A stretch of DNA of 64,000 nucleotides from Cephalotrichum gorgonifer. Its lineage: Eukaryota; Ascomycota; Sordariomycetes; Microascales; Microascaceae. The position numbers and the translations under genes were made by a program. The DNA is taken from assembly GCA_900312665.1 (NCBI GenBank), contig ONZQ02000013.1, positions 372,001-436,000 on the forward strand, read 5' to 3'. Below, piece after piece: positions 48,639-60,855 of this stretch. Within the stretch, counting starts at the first letter, position 1. Each line of letters starts with the position of its first letter. The notes under the pieces are model-generated. The model saw only the letters and a list, made by a program, of their open reading frames with translations, was not told the origin of the DNA and did no database searches.

Positions 48639-49044
48639 GCTCCGGTTCTGACCTGTTATCCCTAATTCACCTGGGAAAAGTATTTGGAGGATGAAGAAGT
48701 GCCATCGTAGGGGCGGGCGAGGTGGGGTGGAGCTGGAGGAAAAGGAGGGGGGTTGCTGTTCTGCTGTATCTTCTTCCTGGGCATGTTCCCGCTAGTTACT
48801 CCTGAATGCTGGTCTAAACCACAACAGTCCAATTCAAGATCGGCCAGGCCCATATTTGTCCAACGACCTCAAATCGTAATCCCGAACAATGTCGCCGGCT
48901 TCGCCGTGATGTGACACCGAGCACGCTGCCCTAGGGCATAGTCAGATTTCACTCAACCTGGACACCACGGTCGGTCAGGCCGCGGAATAAAGATGCACAA
49001 AAAACCGTTATTCATTTCTTTTCTCTTCTACATAAAAGTCCCCC
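48639..49044. other. Convergent 3' intergenic region
   Basis: 406 bp between the ends of the xylanase (+) and ILS1 (-); no further feature seen. Confidence 0.5.
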
Positions 49045-52000
49045 TCACAACTTCGCAAGTCTCAGCAGAAGCGTCAGATCTCCCATAAGCTGCTCCTCCT
49101 CCAAGATAACCTCCCTATTCCCGTCGGCCGCCGCGGGCTCCAACGGCCCCCTCAGCGCCGTGGTGAACAGCGACTCGCTCCCCTTCACCACCGCCTCGAC
49201 ATCCACGCCCTCCGCCTCCTTGACGACCGTGTACTCCATCCTCACGTCGTCCGTCGGGACGAGCCCCGCCTTCTTCCGCATCTTCTGGATGCGCATGATG
49301 ATATCACGCGCGAGGCCCTCGTCCGCCAGCTCGGGGTGGCTCGCCGAGTCGAGCAGGACAATCATGTCCTCCTCGAACGCCGGCTCCCACTTCTCACCGT
49401 CCGACCCTGCAGCGTCGGCCGTGGTCTCGCCGAGCACCCGGATGATGTTGAGGTCGTTCTCGTCGAGCTTGATGCCGCCCACCGTGATCGTCTTCTCCTT
49501 GAGGTACAGCTTCAGCTCCTCCTGGGTCAGGTTCGGGAGCCCCTTGCGCACGACCTGCACGTCCTTCTTCAGCTTCTTCCCTAGCGTTGGCCAGTCGACC
49601 TTGGCCTCGAGGACGATGTTGTACTTCGCCTCGTCGGTAGAGAGGACGATGTTGCGGATGTTCAGCTCCTCCTTGACGTACGAGCTGAGCGACTCCACGT
49701 CGGCGAGGATGTGCGGGTCTGCGATGACGGCAATGGAGAGCAGCGGCGTCTTGAGCGGGATACCGCAGCGCTCGCGCGCCGTCCTCGCCAGCTGGATGAC
49801 CTTCTGCATGGCAGCCACCTTCCGCTCCACGACCTCGTCGAACAGCGCCCGCTGGACGGTGGGGAAGGGGAGGAAGTGTACGCTCCTCGAGTCCTTGAAG
49901 TCCTCAAGAACGGGGCCGAGGTACGGCCTTAGTAGGCCGTAGATGTGTTCCGTGATGAACGGAGTGAAGGGCGCCATGGCCCGGACGATGGTGAAGAGAA
50001 CCTGGATCAGGGTGTTGAGAGCCGCCTTGGTGTCCTCGACACCCGAGCCACCCTTTAGCCTCTTCCTGTTGAATCGGATGTACCAGTTCGTCAGGTCGTC
50101 GATGATGTGAAGCAGCCTCGGCACAACAGTGTAGAGCCGGTAACCTTGATTTTCTGTCAGTCATGTTTCACGAAAAGAAGGGGCTTTCGCTTCAACTCAC
50201 CCTCCATCTCCTGCTCGATGAACACCAGTAGACTTTGGCAGTTCGCCAGGATCCACTTGTCCATGACGTTGCTAAGCTCTTCGTTCTTAAGGGCCTTCGC
50301 AGCGACGAAATCCTCGCCGGTAGTCTTCTTGAAGAGGATGGCCTGCTCCGAGAAGAAGCGGTAGCTGTTCCAGAGGGGAAGTAGCACACGGGCTACGATC
50401 TCCTTGACACCGGATTCCTTGAACCGCACGGACTCTGCCCTGACAACCGGAGAGTTGATGAGGTACAGACGCAGAGCGTCCGAGCCGTGCTGGTCGATGA
50501 CGATGGCGGGATCGGGGTAGTTCTTGAGGCTCTTCGACATCTTCTTTCCGTCCTCTGCCAGCACAATGCCGTTGACGATACAGTTCTTGAAGGGAGACAC
50601 GCCGAAGAGCTTGTTTCCGAGGACCGTTAGAGTGTAGAACCAGCCTCGGGTCTGGTCGAGCCCCTCGGCGATGAAGTCGGCGGGGAACTTGTCTTGGAAA
50701 TTGTCCTTGTTCTCGAAGGGATAGTGGTTCGAGGCGTAGGGCATGGATCCGGATTCGAACCTAAGAGAGTCGCAGTCAGTAAGGTGCGTGGCAATAATCA
50801 GTGTAGGTGTAGGTGCGGGAATATTCGGGGGCACATACCAGCAGTCGAAGATCTCGTCAATCCTGCGCAGGGTACCCTTACCCTGCTTAGACGGGATGGT
50901 GATGTGGTCCACCTTATCCCTGTGCAGATCGTCCAGAGGGCCCTCATACCCGCTGAGTTCCCTGAGCTCGGCGATGCTCCCAACGCACACGATCTCCTCA
51001 AAGTCTTCGCTGACCCAGAGCGGGATCGGCGTTCCCCAGTATCGGTTACGGGAGACGTTCCAGTCGTGGGCGCCCGAAACCCAGTTCGCGAACCGCTTCT
51101 CCTTGACGGACTGCGGAACCCAGGTCGTGCCCTCGAGGTTCTCGAGCATCTGGGGAATGGAGTCGGTGACCCGGATGAACCAGGAAGACACGGCCTTCCT
51201 GATGAGCTGGGTGTCCGACCTCCAGCAGAACTTGTCACTATGGGTAGACTGGCTCTCGATAATCAGGCGCCCCGTAGACCTTAGGTCCTTGAGAATGGCC
51301 TTGTCGGCGGTCTTGACGTGCTGCCCGAAGTACTCGGGGATCTCGGCCGTGAAGCAGCCCTTGTCGTCGACGGGGCAGGGCGGCAGCCTCTTGGGGCCGA
51401 TGAATCCGGACGCGATGGCGGCGTCGTAATCCTCCTGACCAAACGCCGGCGCTTGGTGGACGAGACCGGTACCCTCGCCACCCTCGACGTAGTCGGCGCC
51501 GATGACCTGGAAGCAGTCGGAGAAGTCCTTGACGAAGTACTGGAAGAGGGGCTCGTACTTCCAGCCGATCATCTCCTTGGCCTGTATCTTCTTGACGACC
51601 GTGTACTTGGCCTTCTTGAGGTTCTTGTAGATGGCGCCCAGGCAGGCCTCTAATATGACGTACTGCTTGCCGGAGGCCTCGTCTAGGATGACTAGGTACT
51701 CGAAGTCGGGATGTACGGCGATGAAGAGGTTGGACGGAAGCGTCCAGGGGGTGGTCGTGAATGCGAGGAGAGAGGTGTTCTCCATGCCCTCGACACCGAC
51801 GATGGGGAAGGCGACCACGACGGCGGGATCTTGGGTCAACTTCTCGTTCTGCTTCGACTCCATGTGGCTGAGCGGCGTGCAGAGCGCGGTGGAGAAGGGC
51901 ATGATCTGGTAGGCGCGGTAGACGTTGCCCTGGTCGTAGAGCTGCTTGAATACCCACCAACACGATTCCATGAAGGGAGTGTCCATCGACTATGGGAAAG

Positions 52001-52687
52001 GGAAGAGTTAGCAAGGGGTGTGTCCCTCCGAGAATGGGACGGCCGGGGTGTGGGTGGCGCGCGGATATGAGTTGCATACCTTGTAGTCGTTGTCGAAGTC
52101 AATCCACCGGCCCAAACGATCGATGGTATTCCTCCAGTCCTGCGAGTACCTCATGACGATGGCCCTGCACTCGGCGTTGTACTTTTCGATGCCCATCTCC
52201 TTAACGGCGTCCCTGGCGGACATGCCGTGCTTCTTGTCGATCTCGTACTCGATGGGCACGCCGTGGGTGTCCCAGCCGAAGCGGCGGACGACGTGGTGGC
52301 CCTTCATGGACCAGTATCGCGGGATGATGTCCTTGATGGTGGATGCGAGGAGATGTCCATAGTGGGGGAGGCCTGTGGAAGGGTTAGGGTAAACGATTCG
52401 TCTCGGCGGCTCGGGGAGGATGGGAAGAGGGGCTCGGGTTGATAATCGTACCAGTGGCTATACGCACAAGTCAGTTAGTAAAACGGCACGAGAAGACAAG
52501 GGAGAGTCCCGACCAGGACGGCCTCGGGCTGGGGATAGAGGCAGATGGAGTACATACCAAATGGAGGTCCATCGTAGAAGTTGAAGCGGGGTCCATCCTC
52601 GGTAAGGCGGAGCTGCGTCTGGAACGCGTCGACCTCCTTCCAGAGGCGGAGGACCTCCTCCTCGGTCTTGGGGAAGCTGATGCTCAT
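49045..52687 (-). CDS. ILS1: Isoleucyl-tRNA synthetase, cytosolic (1079 aa)
   Basis: Exons 52687-52558, 52457-52452 (6 nt), 52372-52080, 51989-50839, 50760-50201 and 50144-49045. Class I aminoacyl-tRNA synthetase charging cytosolic tRNA-Ile with isoleucine. The start 'MSISFPKTEEEVLRLWKE' is typical. The ATP-binding HIGH motif reads 'PPFATGLPHYGH' (about 41-52), but only if a 6 nt exon (CCACTG) is included. 'WDTHGVPIEYEIDKKHGM' is the characteristic continuation. The CP1 editing domain lies roughly at residues 190-400. 'GKKMSKSLKNYPDP' (KMSKS near residue 600) completes the active site. The anticodon-binding domain ('RFNRKRLKGG', 'ALFDEVVERKV') and a C-terminal appendage ('GLPNLTQEELKLYLKEKTI') follow. 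Length fits yeast Ils1 (1072 aa). No mitochondrial leader, so cytosolic. Confidence 0.97.
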
Positions 52688-53513
52688 GATGTGTGTTGCC
52701 TACCGCGCCTGGGGTTGTCTTGGGGGAGGCGTCAGTGACGTGCGTGTGGGATAAAAGGAGGTTAATTACCAGCTTAGGTGTGACTCTTTCTTCAAGTTCA
52801 CTGTGACTGCGGGGCTGACTCACAAGCCGCCCTCGGGGTGGTCGATTGGATTTTTTTAACCCCTCCAAAACCTGTGACGCCACACAGAAGGTGGGGGAGG
52901 GGTCAGGGCGCCAGGGGCATCCATCAGTATGTACGAGGTACCCACATAGGGCGGGGTCGTTCTGTGCAAATGCTGGTCGCAGGGACAATCATGAATCTAG
53001 ACCGGGGCTTAGTAAGATCGAACTATCTTATGGAGGGGCAGGTGGCGGCATGACTTTCATGGGTACACATTCAGTGTACACCATATTGTATTAATAGTAG
53101 CCCCGATCCGGAGACCCGACGAGGCACAAGCCAGGACACGACACCGAACGATCGGGCTGAGCCGGGATGTATCTCTCCCTTCTCGAGTCGTTCTAGAATG
53201 GCATTTAGTTTGTATATATGAAACGTCAGCGTGTAGAGTGACCGCATAGACACTTTTACAGGTACATATCAACAGCAGCACCTCTTGACCTGGCAAAATT
53301 ACAAAGTGGTAAGAGAAAAGAGAGGGTACCATAGCATGCGACCATGTTCGAGAAGGGGCGATGATCTTCCTGGGCATATCCATAAATGTTCCTTCCTTTT
53401 AAGAATTTCTCCCCTTTGAATATTTCTCCCATGCTATGGGACGGCACATATCATGAGTCCACTCGCCTCGCTCCTCATTACCTTCCCCAATCAACAAGCG
53501 CAACACCTGCTTG
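52688..53513. other. Intergenic region, no gene seen
   Basis: 826 bp; promoter of ILS1 on the left, 3' flank of the short-chain dehydrogenase gene on the right. Confidence 0.45.
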
Positions 53514-54746
53514 CTACAGCCCGGTACACTTGAACTTCAGCAGATCTCCCGCCACCACCTCCTCCTCCATCTCCAGCAGCCGCGGCAAGTCCCACATGCA
53601 GCTGATCCAGCGCCCCCCGAGGAACTCCCGGCGCTTGCTTGTAAGGAACGGGATCGAGTGGGCCGCCAGCTCGGGCGTATCCGTCATCCGGACTTTTGTC
53701 TTCCGTGTCAGAAAGTCGTCCTCTCCCGAGGGTGAAATGAAGGGGGGGAATAGTAGAAACAAAACGGGGTGAGATATAAGACAAAGAACTCAAACTTACA
53801 TCGCAGCTCGTCCGGTAGCCTCGACGAGAGCTCCGTCGGCGTACCCCCCGGGTGAACAGAGTATGCCAGGACACCCTACCTCATAGTCAGCGAACTCCAA
53901 ACCTCTAGAAGCCCGATAGTCTTCGTAATATGCAAAACCGGTGTGGTGGGTGGTGAGATGGACATGAAAACTACCCCCCCCCCCCCCCCCCCCGAAGACT
54001 CACCTGGCTCGCGTACTCATCCTGCACAAACTCCGTGAACCTCACAAGCGCAAACTTGGAAACGTGGTACGCCCCTCCCCCGATCCCCGCAAAGTGCGCC
54101 GCCAGGCTCGTGACGTTCACGACCGTCTTGTCGCCGCTCCTCAGCATGAGGGGTAGGAACGCCTTGGTGACCCTGAACGTGCCCCAGTAGTTCACGTCCC
54201 ACGTGCGCGCGTAGTCCTCCTCGTCCGTGTCCAGGAGCGGCGCGAACCGCGCCAGGTGGCCCGCGTTGTTCACAAGCACGTCCAGCCGGCCCCACTGCGC
54301 CTCGAGGACCCGCGCTGCGGCCTCCACGCTCGCCTTGTCGCACACGTCGAGCTCGAGCTCGAGGACGCTGGGCGGCGCGCGACCGGCCGCCGAGGCGGCG
54401 GAGAGGACGGCCGCCGCGGTCTCGGCGGTGGAGGAGCGCGCCGCCAGCGCGATGTGCGAGGCGCCGGCCTGAGCGTAGCCGACGGCCACGCTCCGGCCTA
54501 TGCCCTTGCTCGCGCCCGTGATGAGGATCGCCTTGCCGGAGCAGTCGGACTTGGTGACGGGGTCAATTCCCGGGTAGGTGTCATGGTGGACGACGCCCGT
54601 GAAGAGGTCCACTGCGGCATTGGGACGGGAGTCAGCTAGACGGAATTGTGCGGGAGGGAAATGTGGTAAAAGGTACGGGGGATATGAGTTGACCCACCCT
54701 TCCTAGGCGGCAGGTTCGGCAGGTCCTGCGATTTTGTTATTGTCAT
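53514..54746 (-). CDS. Short-chain dehydrogenase/reductase (303 aa)
   Basis: Exons 54746-54698, 54611-54004, 53875-53800 and 53692-53514. Classical SDR with an NAD(P)-binding Rossmann fold: 'LITGASKGIGRSV' (TGxxxGIG at about 48-55), 'LVNNAGHLARF' (NNAG), and the catalytic triad Ser185, Tyr198, Lys202 in 'VNVTSLAAHF' and 'AYHVSKFAL'. 'YSVHPGGTPTELSS' is the loop after the active site. The C-terminus 'DTPELAAHSIPFLTSKRREF' is shared by a group of uncharacterised fungal SDRs. The last acceptor was set at 53693-53694 (AAAAG), since nearer AGs give a stop or the wrong phase; a CTGAC branch site precedes it. Substrate unknown. A 20 nt C-run lies in the second intron. Confidence 0.9.
53974..53993 (+). 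repeat. Poly-C run of 20 nt
   Basis: Uninterrupted C20 (G20 in the transcript) in intron 2 of the short-chain dehydrogenase gene, starting 10 nt from the donor site. Such runs are prone to slippage and sequencing error, so its length is uncertain. Confidence 0.9.
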
Positions 54747-55264
54747 TTTAACTCCCTTTAAATGTCAAGAGGTGCCGTTAGGTTTGCAGGTGTGTTATAC
54801 GGTAATCGCTGGCCTTCAAGAGTGGGGAGGAGCGGTTCCTGCAAGCTCTCCGGACTTACCCCAACACCTGGGCGCGGGCGAGTATTTCATCTTGGGCCTC
54901 CGCGGGCGGTGGTGTCCGGCCTGACGCGGGAAATCCGAAGCTTACATTATGTTGGGATCTGCGCTTACGGGCAAGCACTGCATTGTATTACTGGACTGAT
55001 ACCTGCGTCGTATTGATTCTGATGGTAGCGCTGGGAGCGGAGAGAGGAGGATCAACCAGTTTATTTACACGGCACGTTTATTCCGATCTCGAAATTCGGC
55101 GATTTGTCTAAGTGGCGGTGTGGTAGCGTCCGATCTACAAATCAACCGCTTATTCAGGTACGCCATTTTGAACATTCTTGCTAAGCTGTTAAATCGATTG
55201 AGAGGAGGAATAAGCACCTATCTATCTTTACAACGATCCCCGTCGCTAGACTCGGAAATCCCGG
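54747..55264. other. Intergenic region, no gene seen
   Basis: 518 bp between the start of the short-chain dehydrogenase gene and the end of the FAD oxidoreductase gene, both on the minus strand. Confidence 0.45.
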
Positions 55265-56733
55265 TCAGGTCCCGCGCCCCTTCCCACCCTCGCCACCCTC
55301 GGCAAGATCAAACTCCGGGTCCTCGTATGGCCTCACACCCATGGTCCTCCACGTCCGCTCTGACATCAGCGCTGGATCCGTCTCCTTCTGGAAAAACAGA
55401 AGCTCCGTCTTCCCGTCGCCGAAGTGACTGACGGAACGGTTCTATACATAGACACACCTCTGCATTAGCGACCCAATCTAACGATCCAAACAAATCCCCC
55501 GCTGGGACATTTCTTACCATGCCGAGCGTCAGCTTGATAAAGGCTTCCCCCCAGAACGGCTCGTACGTATACTTCGCCGGCTCCCCCCGTGTAGCGAGAA
55601 CGACGTTGTCCGCCGCGACCATAGCCTTCCGCATGGCAGACCGTGCGTTCGGGTTCTGCTCACCGCAGCCTGCCACGTCGCCGCATACGTAGACGTTGGG
55701 GAGCGAGTCGTCGGCGATTTGGAGGGTGGGCTTTGTCTTGATGTGGCCCTCAGGGGTGATGGAGTCCTTTGAGAGGCCGGCGATAATATGTGAGTTCGGT
55801 CGCTGGCCAATGCAGCGGACCTGTTTCCATCGCCTCGAGTTAAGCTATTGTCTCAAAAGGAGTTGTGTGTATGTGTGGAGGATGCCTGGTGATGAGGGTA
55901 CTCACGATGTAGTCATATTCCACTGCCCTCCCAGACTTGAGCGTCGCGATGCCCGTCGCCTCATCCTCGGTATCCAACCTATCACCAAGGATCAGTTCGA
56001 CCCCCAGGTCCCTCAGGGACTTCAAAGCCTCGGCCTGCAGCTCTCCGCCGAACCGGTGCATCACCGCTTCCCTCGAGTGGACAAGCGTGACCACCTTCTC
56101 GGGGTACAGCGACTTCGCGTCCGTCGCGACCTCCACCCCCGCCGCGCCGCCCCCGATCACCAGCAGCCTCCGAGCCGCCTTGATCCGCCCCTGCATATCC
56201 CTCAGAAGCCGCACTCCATCGACCTTGCTGGTGGCGCCCACGCGCGAGGGGAGGGAATCCCCGGCCCCACTCCCCGTCGCGATAACCAACATCTCATACG
56301 GGATATCCTCCCCCGACCCCTCGAGTCTCACGGACTCCCTCTCCACCTCCGCCACGCGGTCCTGCACCCATTTGACCGGGGCGCCGTTGAGGTGCGGCCC
56401 GTACGGGATAAAGGCCTTGTGCTCGTGGCCGCCCTCAACGACGCAGAACCTCGGCAGCACCCACGTGAAATTGAAGTGCGAGTTCGGCTCGACGACGATG
56501 ACCCGATACGGGCTATCGGGCGGCAGATTTATCGCGATGATCCGCGCGGCGAGGTAGCCGGCGAAGTTGGCTCCCACAACCACGATGTTGCGGGTCGTGC
56601 CGTCGGGCGCGTCGGGGAGGGTGAGGCGCTTGGCTTTGTGGTTGCGGAAGACGAAGATGGAATAGATGCGAAAGAAGTTGACGAAGAGCCGGCAGGCGAG
56701 GATGGCCTTGCTGAGCTTCGATGTTGCTGGCAT
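55265..56733 (-). CDS. FAD-dependent NAD(P)H oxidoreductase, AIF2/FSP1 (AMID)-like (435 aa)
   Basis: Exons 56733-55906, 55820-55518 and 55441-55265, all phase 0. Pyridine nucleotide-disulfide oxidoreductase family; relatives (AMID/FSP1, yeast Aif1, type II NADH dehydrogenases) reduce quinones or other acceptors with NAD(P)H. The first 30 residues are hydrophobic and basic, a likely membrane-attachment segment. The FAD-binding Rossmann motif is 'NIVVVGANFAGYLAA' (GANFAG instead of the usual GGGFAG). The NAD(P)-binding motif is 'LLVIGGGAAGVEVA' (about 190-205), with 'LVIATGSGAGD' between. 'NVYVCGDVAGCGEQNPN' is the second FAD contact. The C-terminal exon supplies 'WRTMGVRPYEDPEFD'. Location (mitochondrial or lipid droplet) cannot be told. 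Confidence 0.9.
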
Positions 56734-57779
56734 TGTGCTTGTAGAGGATGGGATGTCGCGGTGTGGATGTGGAGTTGGACGAAGGGGGCGTGAGCTCGCG
56801 TGAATAGCTTCGCGTGGGAATGTGGGTTGGGTTCTTTCGGGACACTCACTCCTAGATCCTGTTAACAAGCGAGCGGAATGTATATGCGTTAACCTGTAAG
56901 TGGCCTCAGTCCGATGCCGGCGGCGGAGATAATGTCACGCCCTAGAGGGGGGGAAGAATGGGGAATATTTTATAGTCATGGACCATTATGACAGGTCCGG
57001 GTATCCCCCGAGAAGCGGAAATAGATGAAGGGTAAAGAAAATGCCGCCGCTATCTCCGTGTTTTCTCGGTGTAAGACGGGGGTAAGGTGACGAATGGGTT
57101 GCGACGCTGCTCCTGCCCGGAGATGATCTGATAAGATAAAGTGGTATACAGGGGGGAGATTGGGAGTGGCCTATTTCAGCCCTCGGTGGTACAATCACTT
57201 GTACCTGCACTCGTCCTCAGACTCGTAGTACTGACAAGTACGACATCGGAACGAGCAATGAATGGATGGTCCTTCTAACCCCGGCCCCACATAGTAACTC
57301 CATGCCGGTGACATTAAAACCCTGGTATTAGCGAGTGATCCACCACTCGGAACGGGCATTTCATGCAAGCAGAGGCTATGCTGCCCTGTGTTCCCTGGGC
57401 CAGTTTATTAGGACGGGGCGAGACACTCCCAGATGCCCTCCAAGTCAGACCAGAGCACTAATAATAGCCTCAGAGCACTCATAATAGTCAGTGGACAAAG
57501 GGAATTTCTCCAAAATTCGAATATCATGCTATATAAAATCATCATGTCCTAACCCGCGCCTTATTCCCCAAATGGTATTTTCAAAAACACAGCAGGAAAA
57601 AAGCAAATCTGGAGAACGAGAAACATCACAGAATCTCGCACCTCAGTCATTTTAAAGCCCCCGCCTCTCCAGACTCCTGACGGTGAAGCCAGTCCCTCCA
57701 TCCAGCTCGTCATGCTGCTCGTCCGCCGCCCGCCACCCACCATCCACCATCCACAATCCCCCCATTCTACCCTGCCCGC
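56734..57779. other. Intergenic region, no gene seen
   Basis: About 1 kb, promoter of the FAD oxidoreductase gene on the left and 3' flank of the DUF7053 gene on the right. Confidence 0.45.
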
Positions 57780-59006
57780 TCACCCCCTCACACCCGAAAA
57801 GTCCTGCGGATTATAATGATATCCCGTCTTCTTATCCGCCTCCGCCGAGTACCTCTTCTGATCCGGCCCCGTAGCCCCGTACCCACTGCCCGGCGGCGGC
57901 GGCGGAGTCTGCGAGTTGCCACCACCCTGCATCGTGTTCCGGTAGTACGACCTCGGGTCGAACTGCCCCGACTGCCCCGACTGCGCTGAGTCGCGGTTCT
58001 GGCGGTGCTGGAACGTCGGCGAGCCCTGCGAGTACTGGGACGTCGGGGAGCCCAGCGGGTGCTGGAACGAGGGGGACCGTTGCGGGTGCTGGTGGTTCTG
58101 GAACGACGGCGACGCCTGCGGGTGGTAGAAGTCGCCTGCCATCTCTACCGGCGCCATCTGCTGGCCCTGCTGCGGCACCTGTTGGCCCGTCGGCATCTCA
58201 ACAGCCCCGCCCTGCGGCGGCAGCCCCTGCTGCGGCTGCTGGCCCGTGTGCTGCGGGTACAGGCCCTGGTAGCCGCCGTACTGCATCGACTGGTGCCCGA
58301 GGCGCGGCGAGAGGGGCGGTGGGTGATATGGCGTCGGGGGCGGGCTCCCGCCGCTGCTCGACGCCACCGCCGCCGCCGCCGCCAGGCCCGCAGCGGCGGA
58401 GAGGTCGTTGGGGTTGATGGTCTTCAGCCTCCCGTCGTGGATCATGGCCTTGAGGACGCCCGCGTCGAGCAGCTCCGCCTTCTTGATGATCCTCCTCACC
58501 ATCTCCTTGCTCGCCGCCTTCAGCTGGCTCTTCACGAAGCTCACCACGGCGATGTTGCACCGTATCTCGATGTCCTCCCTCAGGTACAGCCCGTCGGCCG
58601 GCACCCCCAGCTCCGCCATGCCGATCTCGCGCTCCTCGGGGGGCTCCACGCCGGGCTGGTTGCCCGCGATGCGGTACTTGTTCCGCAGGTCCACGCTCAT
58701 CGGCGCGTAGATGTGCGTCTGCAGCCCCCACGCGGTGTCGTGGAAGCATCCGTTGAAGCTGATCTTGCCGGACCCCATCTTCCCCATGCCCGGCACGTAC
58801 TGGATGCGCTCGGTGATCTCGTACCACGTCGAGTAGAACTCGTCGGAGGCGGCATTGCGCGGCGCGGGGATGGGTTTGTGGTCGAGGACGAGAGGGTTGA
58901 GGGTTATCACCTCGCCGTGGGAGTGTAGGATGTCGATGGCGAGCTGGCGGGGGATGAAGCCCGGGATGGGCGTTATGGTCGTGTAGACCTCTTTTTTGCG
59001 TAGCAT
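57780..59006 (-). CDS. DUF7053-type fungal protein with Gln/Pro/Ser-rich repeat tail (408 aa)
   Basis: Single exon. Residues 1-170 match a fungal domain of unknown function (DUF7053): 'YTTITPIPGFIPRQLAIDIL', 'EVITLNPLVLDHKPI', 'ISFNGCFHDTAWGLQTHIYA' and 'MSVDLRNKYRIAGNQPG'. The fold may be START/SRPBCC-like, binding a lipid or small ligand; this is inference. A helical segment ('SQLKAASKEMVRRIIKKAEL') follows, then an Ala run and a long disordered region. About residues 305-350 contain at least four imperfect copies of a unit around 'SPSFQ(N/H)xxxPQG', period 9-14 residues. It ends with 'YHYNPQDFSGVRG'. No biochemical function is known. Confidence 0.85.
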   Translation of the reverse strand: MLRKKEVYTTITPIPGFIPRQLAIDILHSHGEVITLNPLVLDHKPIPAPRNAASDEFYSTWYEITERIQYVPGMGKMGSGKISFNGCFHDTAWGLQTHIYAPMSVDLRNKYRIAGNQPGVEPPEEREIGMAELGVPADGLYLREDIEIRCNIAVVSFVKSQLKAASKEMVRRIIKKAELLDAGVLKAMIHDGRLKTINPNDLSAAAGLAAAAAVASSSGGSPPPTPYHPPPLSPRLGHQSMQYGGYQGLYPQHTGQQPQQGLPPQGGAVEMPTGQQVPQQGQQMAPVEMAGDFYHPQASPSFQNHQHPQRSPSFQHPLGSPTSQYSQGSPTFQHRQNRDSAQSGQSGQFDPRSYYRNTMQGGGNSQTPPPPPGSGYGATGPDQKRYSAEADKKTGYHYNPQDFSGVRG

Positions 59007-60855
59007 TATTGGTTATCGGTAGTTGTTCTACTAGGAGGGGATCGTCGTTGTCGGGGTCGGTAACGTGCGACGGGTAAGGTGGAGGGGGGTATGTATTTGA
59101 GTGGTATACTTGTCGACAGGGCGAGCCACGGCGCGTTTCGATATATCGGTCGGTATTGCTATAATTGCCCCGAATGTCGTCGTCGCGCGGGTGTCGATCG
59201 TCGGTGAAGGAAAAGCTTGTGGTGCTGGTTGGACGGAGAGGACAATGGCGGGGAAAGAAGGGAAGAGGGACTGGGTCCGTCCTCTCTGGGTCGGGTCCTC
59301 TCGAATGCGATGGGATGGTGAGATTTGGGATTGTTCTCTTGGGCCGCTTTAGGTTTTAAATTTAACTTCGGGATAAATACATAGAGATTGACAAGCAATA
59401 TATGTAAGCAGACCGAAGAATTCAAAAACGGCGGGAGCTGCGCGTTCTTCTTCCCGGGAGCCTCTCTTTGCTCAAATGAACCTGGCTTGGGATTGTTCCA
59501 AGGAGGGAAGGAAGGACATGGCACACAGATGAAGAGAGAGACGTGATAAAAGCCGGAAGGAGTGGAAAGGGGTGGCGGCGCGGCCCCCAACTGAGATCAC
59601 CACGCAATGCATCATCTTGCAGGGAATCTCCCCGCCGCCGCCGTTCCCTCCCTCTCGGAACATCCGCCGCCCGTGTGGCCATGCTGGTTGGTTGGGTTCT
59701 CTTTTCTCTCCCTTGGGTCCTTCGGTTCTGGCTTAGCTTGGCGTGGTGCAAGGTGTAGTAGGTACCACTAGCGCCGCCATTTGGAAAGATGACGTGAGAC
59801 GGGGCCACAGTACGGTGTGGGTGGGTGGGACAGGTGTACACAGTGAGTGTGCAAACCGTGCAATATGCTTAAAATGCTCTCCTCGCAGTGGAAATATACT
59901 GTGCTCATATGGACATTCTCTGACAGTATACGTGAAACCCATTTCTTCGTATACCCGCGAACAAGCTCAACAATCTAGATACGAGTACGAGTAGTGTAGC
60001 AGTGGCCTTTTCCTCGGGTCCGTGTCTAAGAAGTTTAAATTATGTCAGTTCCCTTCGCGATCTGAGATCCCATATGCAACTCGGCTCTCTCTCCCGATGG
60101 TGACAACCCTGACTTCAAAGCAGATATCACTCCACGATGCGATGAGCGACGGTGAGACAGTGACATACCAGGTACTACGCCACCTGTAGGTCGTACGTAG
60201 TAAGTTTTAGTTCATAAGAATAAGGTAGCGTACCATTGGTCGTCTCGCCTTATAGGGCTAATCTCGCCGCGTAACGGCAAATCCCATCGTCGTAGCAGTG
60301 TTGTGGGTGGTATACGAGTCACCCACACAGCACAAGGAAGAGGAGAGAGCCGAGCCGTTCAACCGAGGCACCATTCCCACCCCCTGAAGCGGACAATATC
60401 GAGGGGATTCCCGGATGGGATGGATTAGGCTGACTGATATGACACTTTCCTCATTCCTCATTCACCTTCCTACATGTATTCTGCCCTGCGCCCCAATCAG
60501 CAATGACTAAATGACGAAGAAGCTCAAACCTCCGCGCCTCTCCGCGCCGCGTGGCCGCCCTCCCCGGATTCTAACGGAACCTTAATTGTAACTTGTATTA
60601 TATAATATCATAAACGCGCCAGCATATTCATACATATCCATACAACGACTACATGCTCCCACCACCCATGAATCTTCCCGCCCCTATTACCTCGTGACCT
60701 GTGACCTGTGACCCATGACTTATGATCCAAACGGATGTAGTGTTTTAGGCCAAAAAAAAAATGAAAGGAGCAAAGCATCTAGATACATGATAAACGCCCA
60801 TTATGGTGTGGAGAGTACAAAATATTCATCAAAACCGCCCCTCTGGCGCTGAAAT
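59007..60855. other. Intergenic region, no gene seen
   Basis: About 1.85 kb; promoter of the DUF7053 gene on the left and 3' flank of the CQD1-like gene on the right. It contains two overlapping TACGAGTA octamers (59980, 59986) and AT-rich DNA near 60590-60640. No protein-like frame. Confidence 0.45.
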
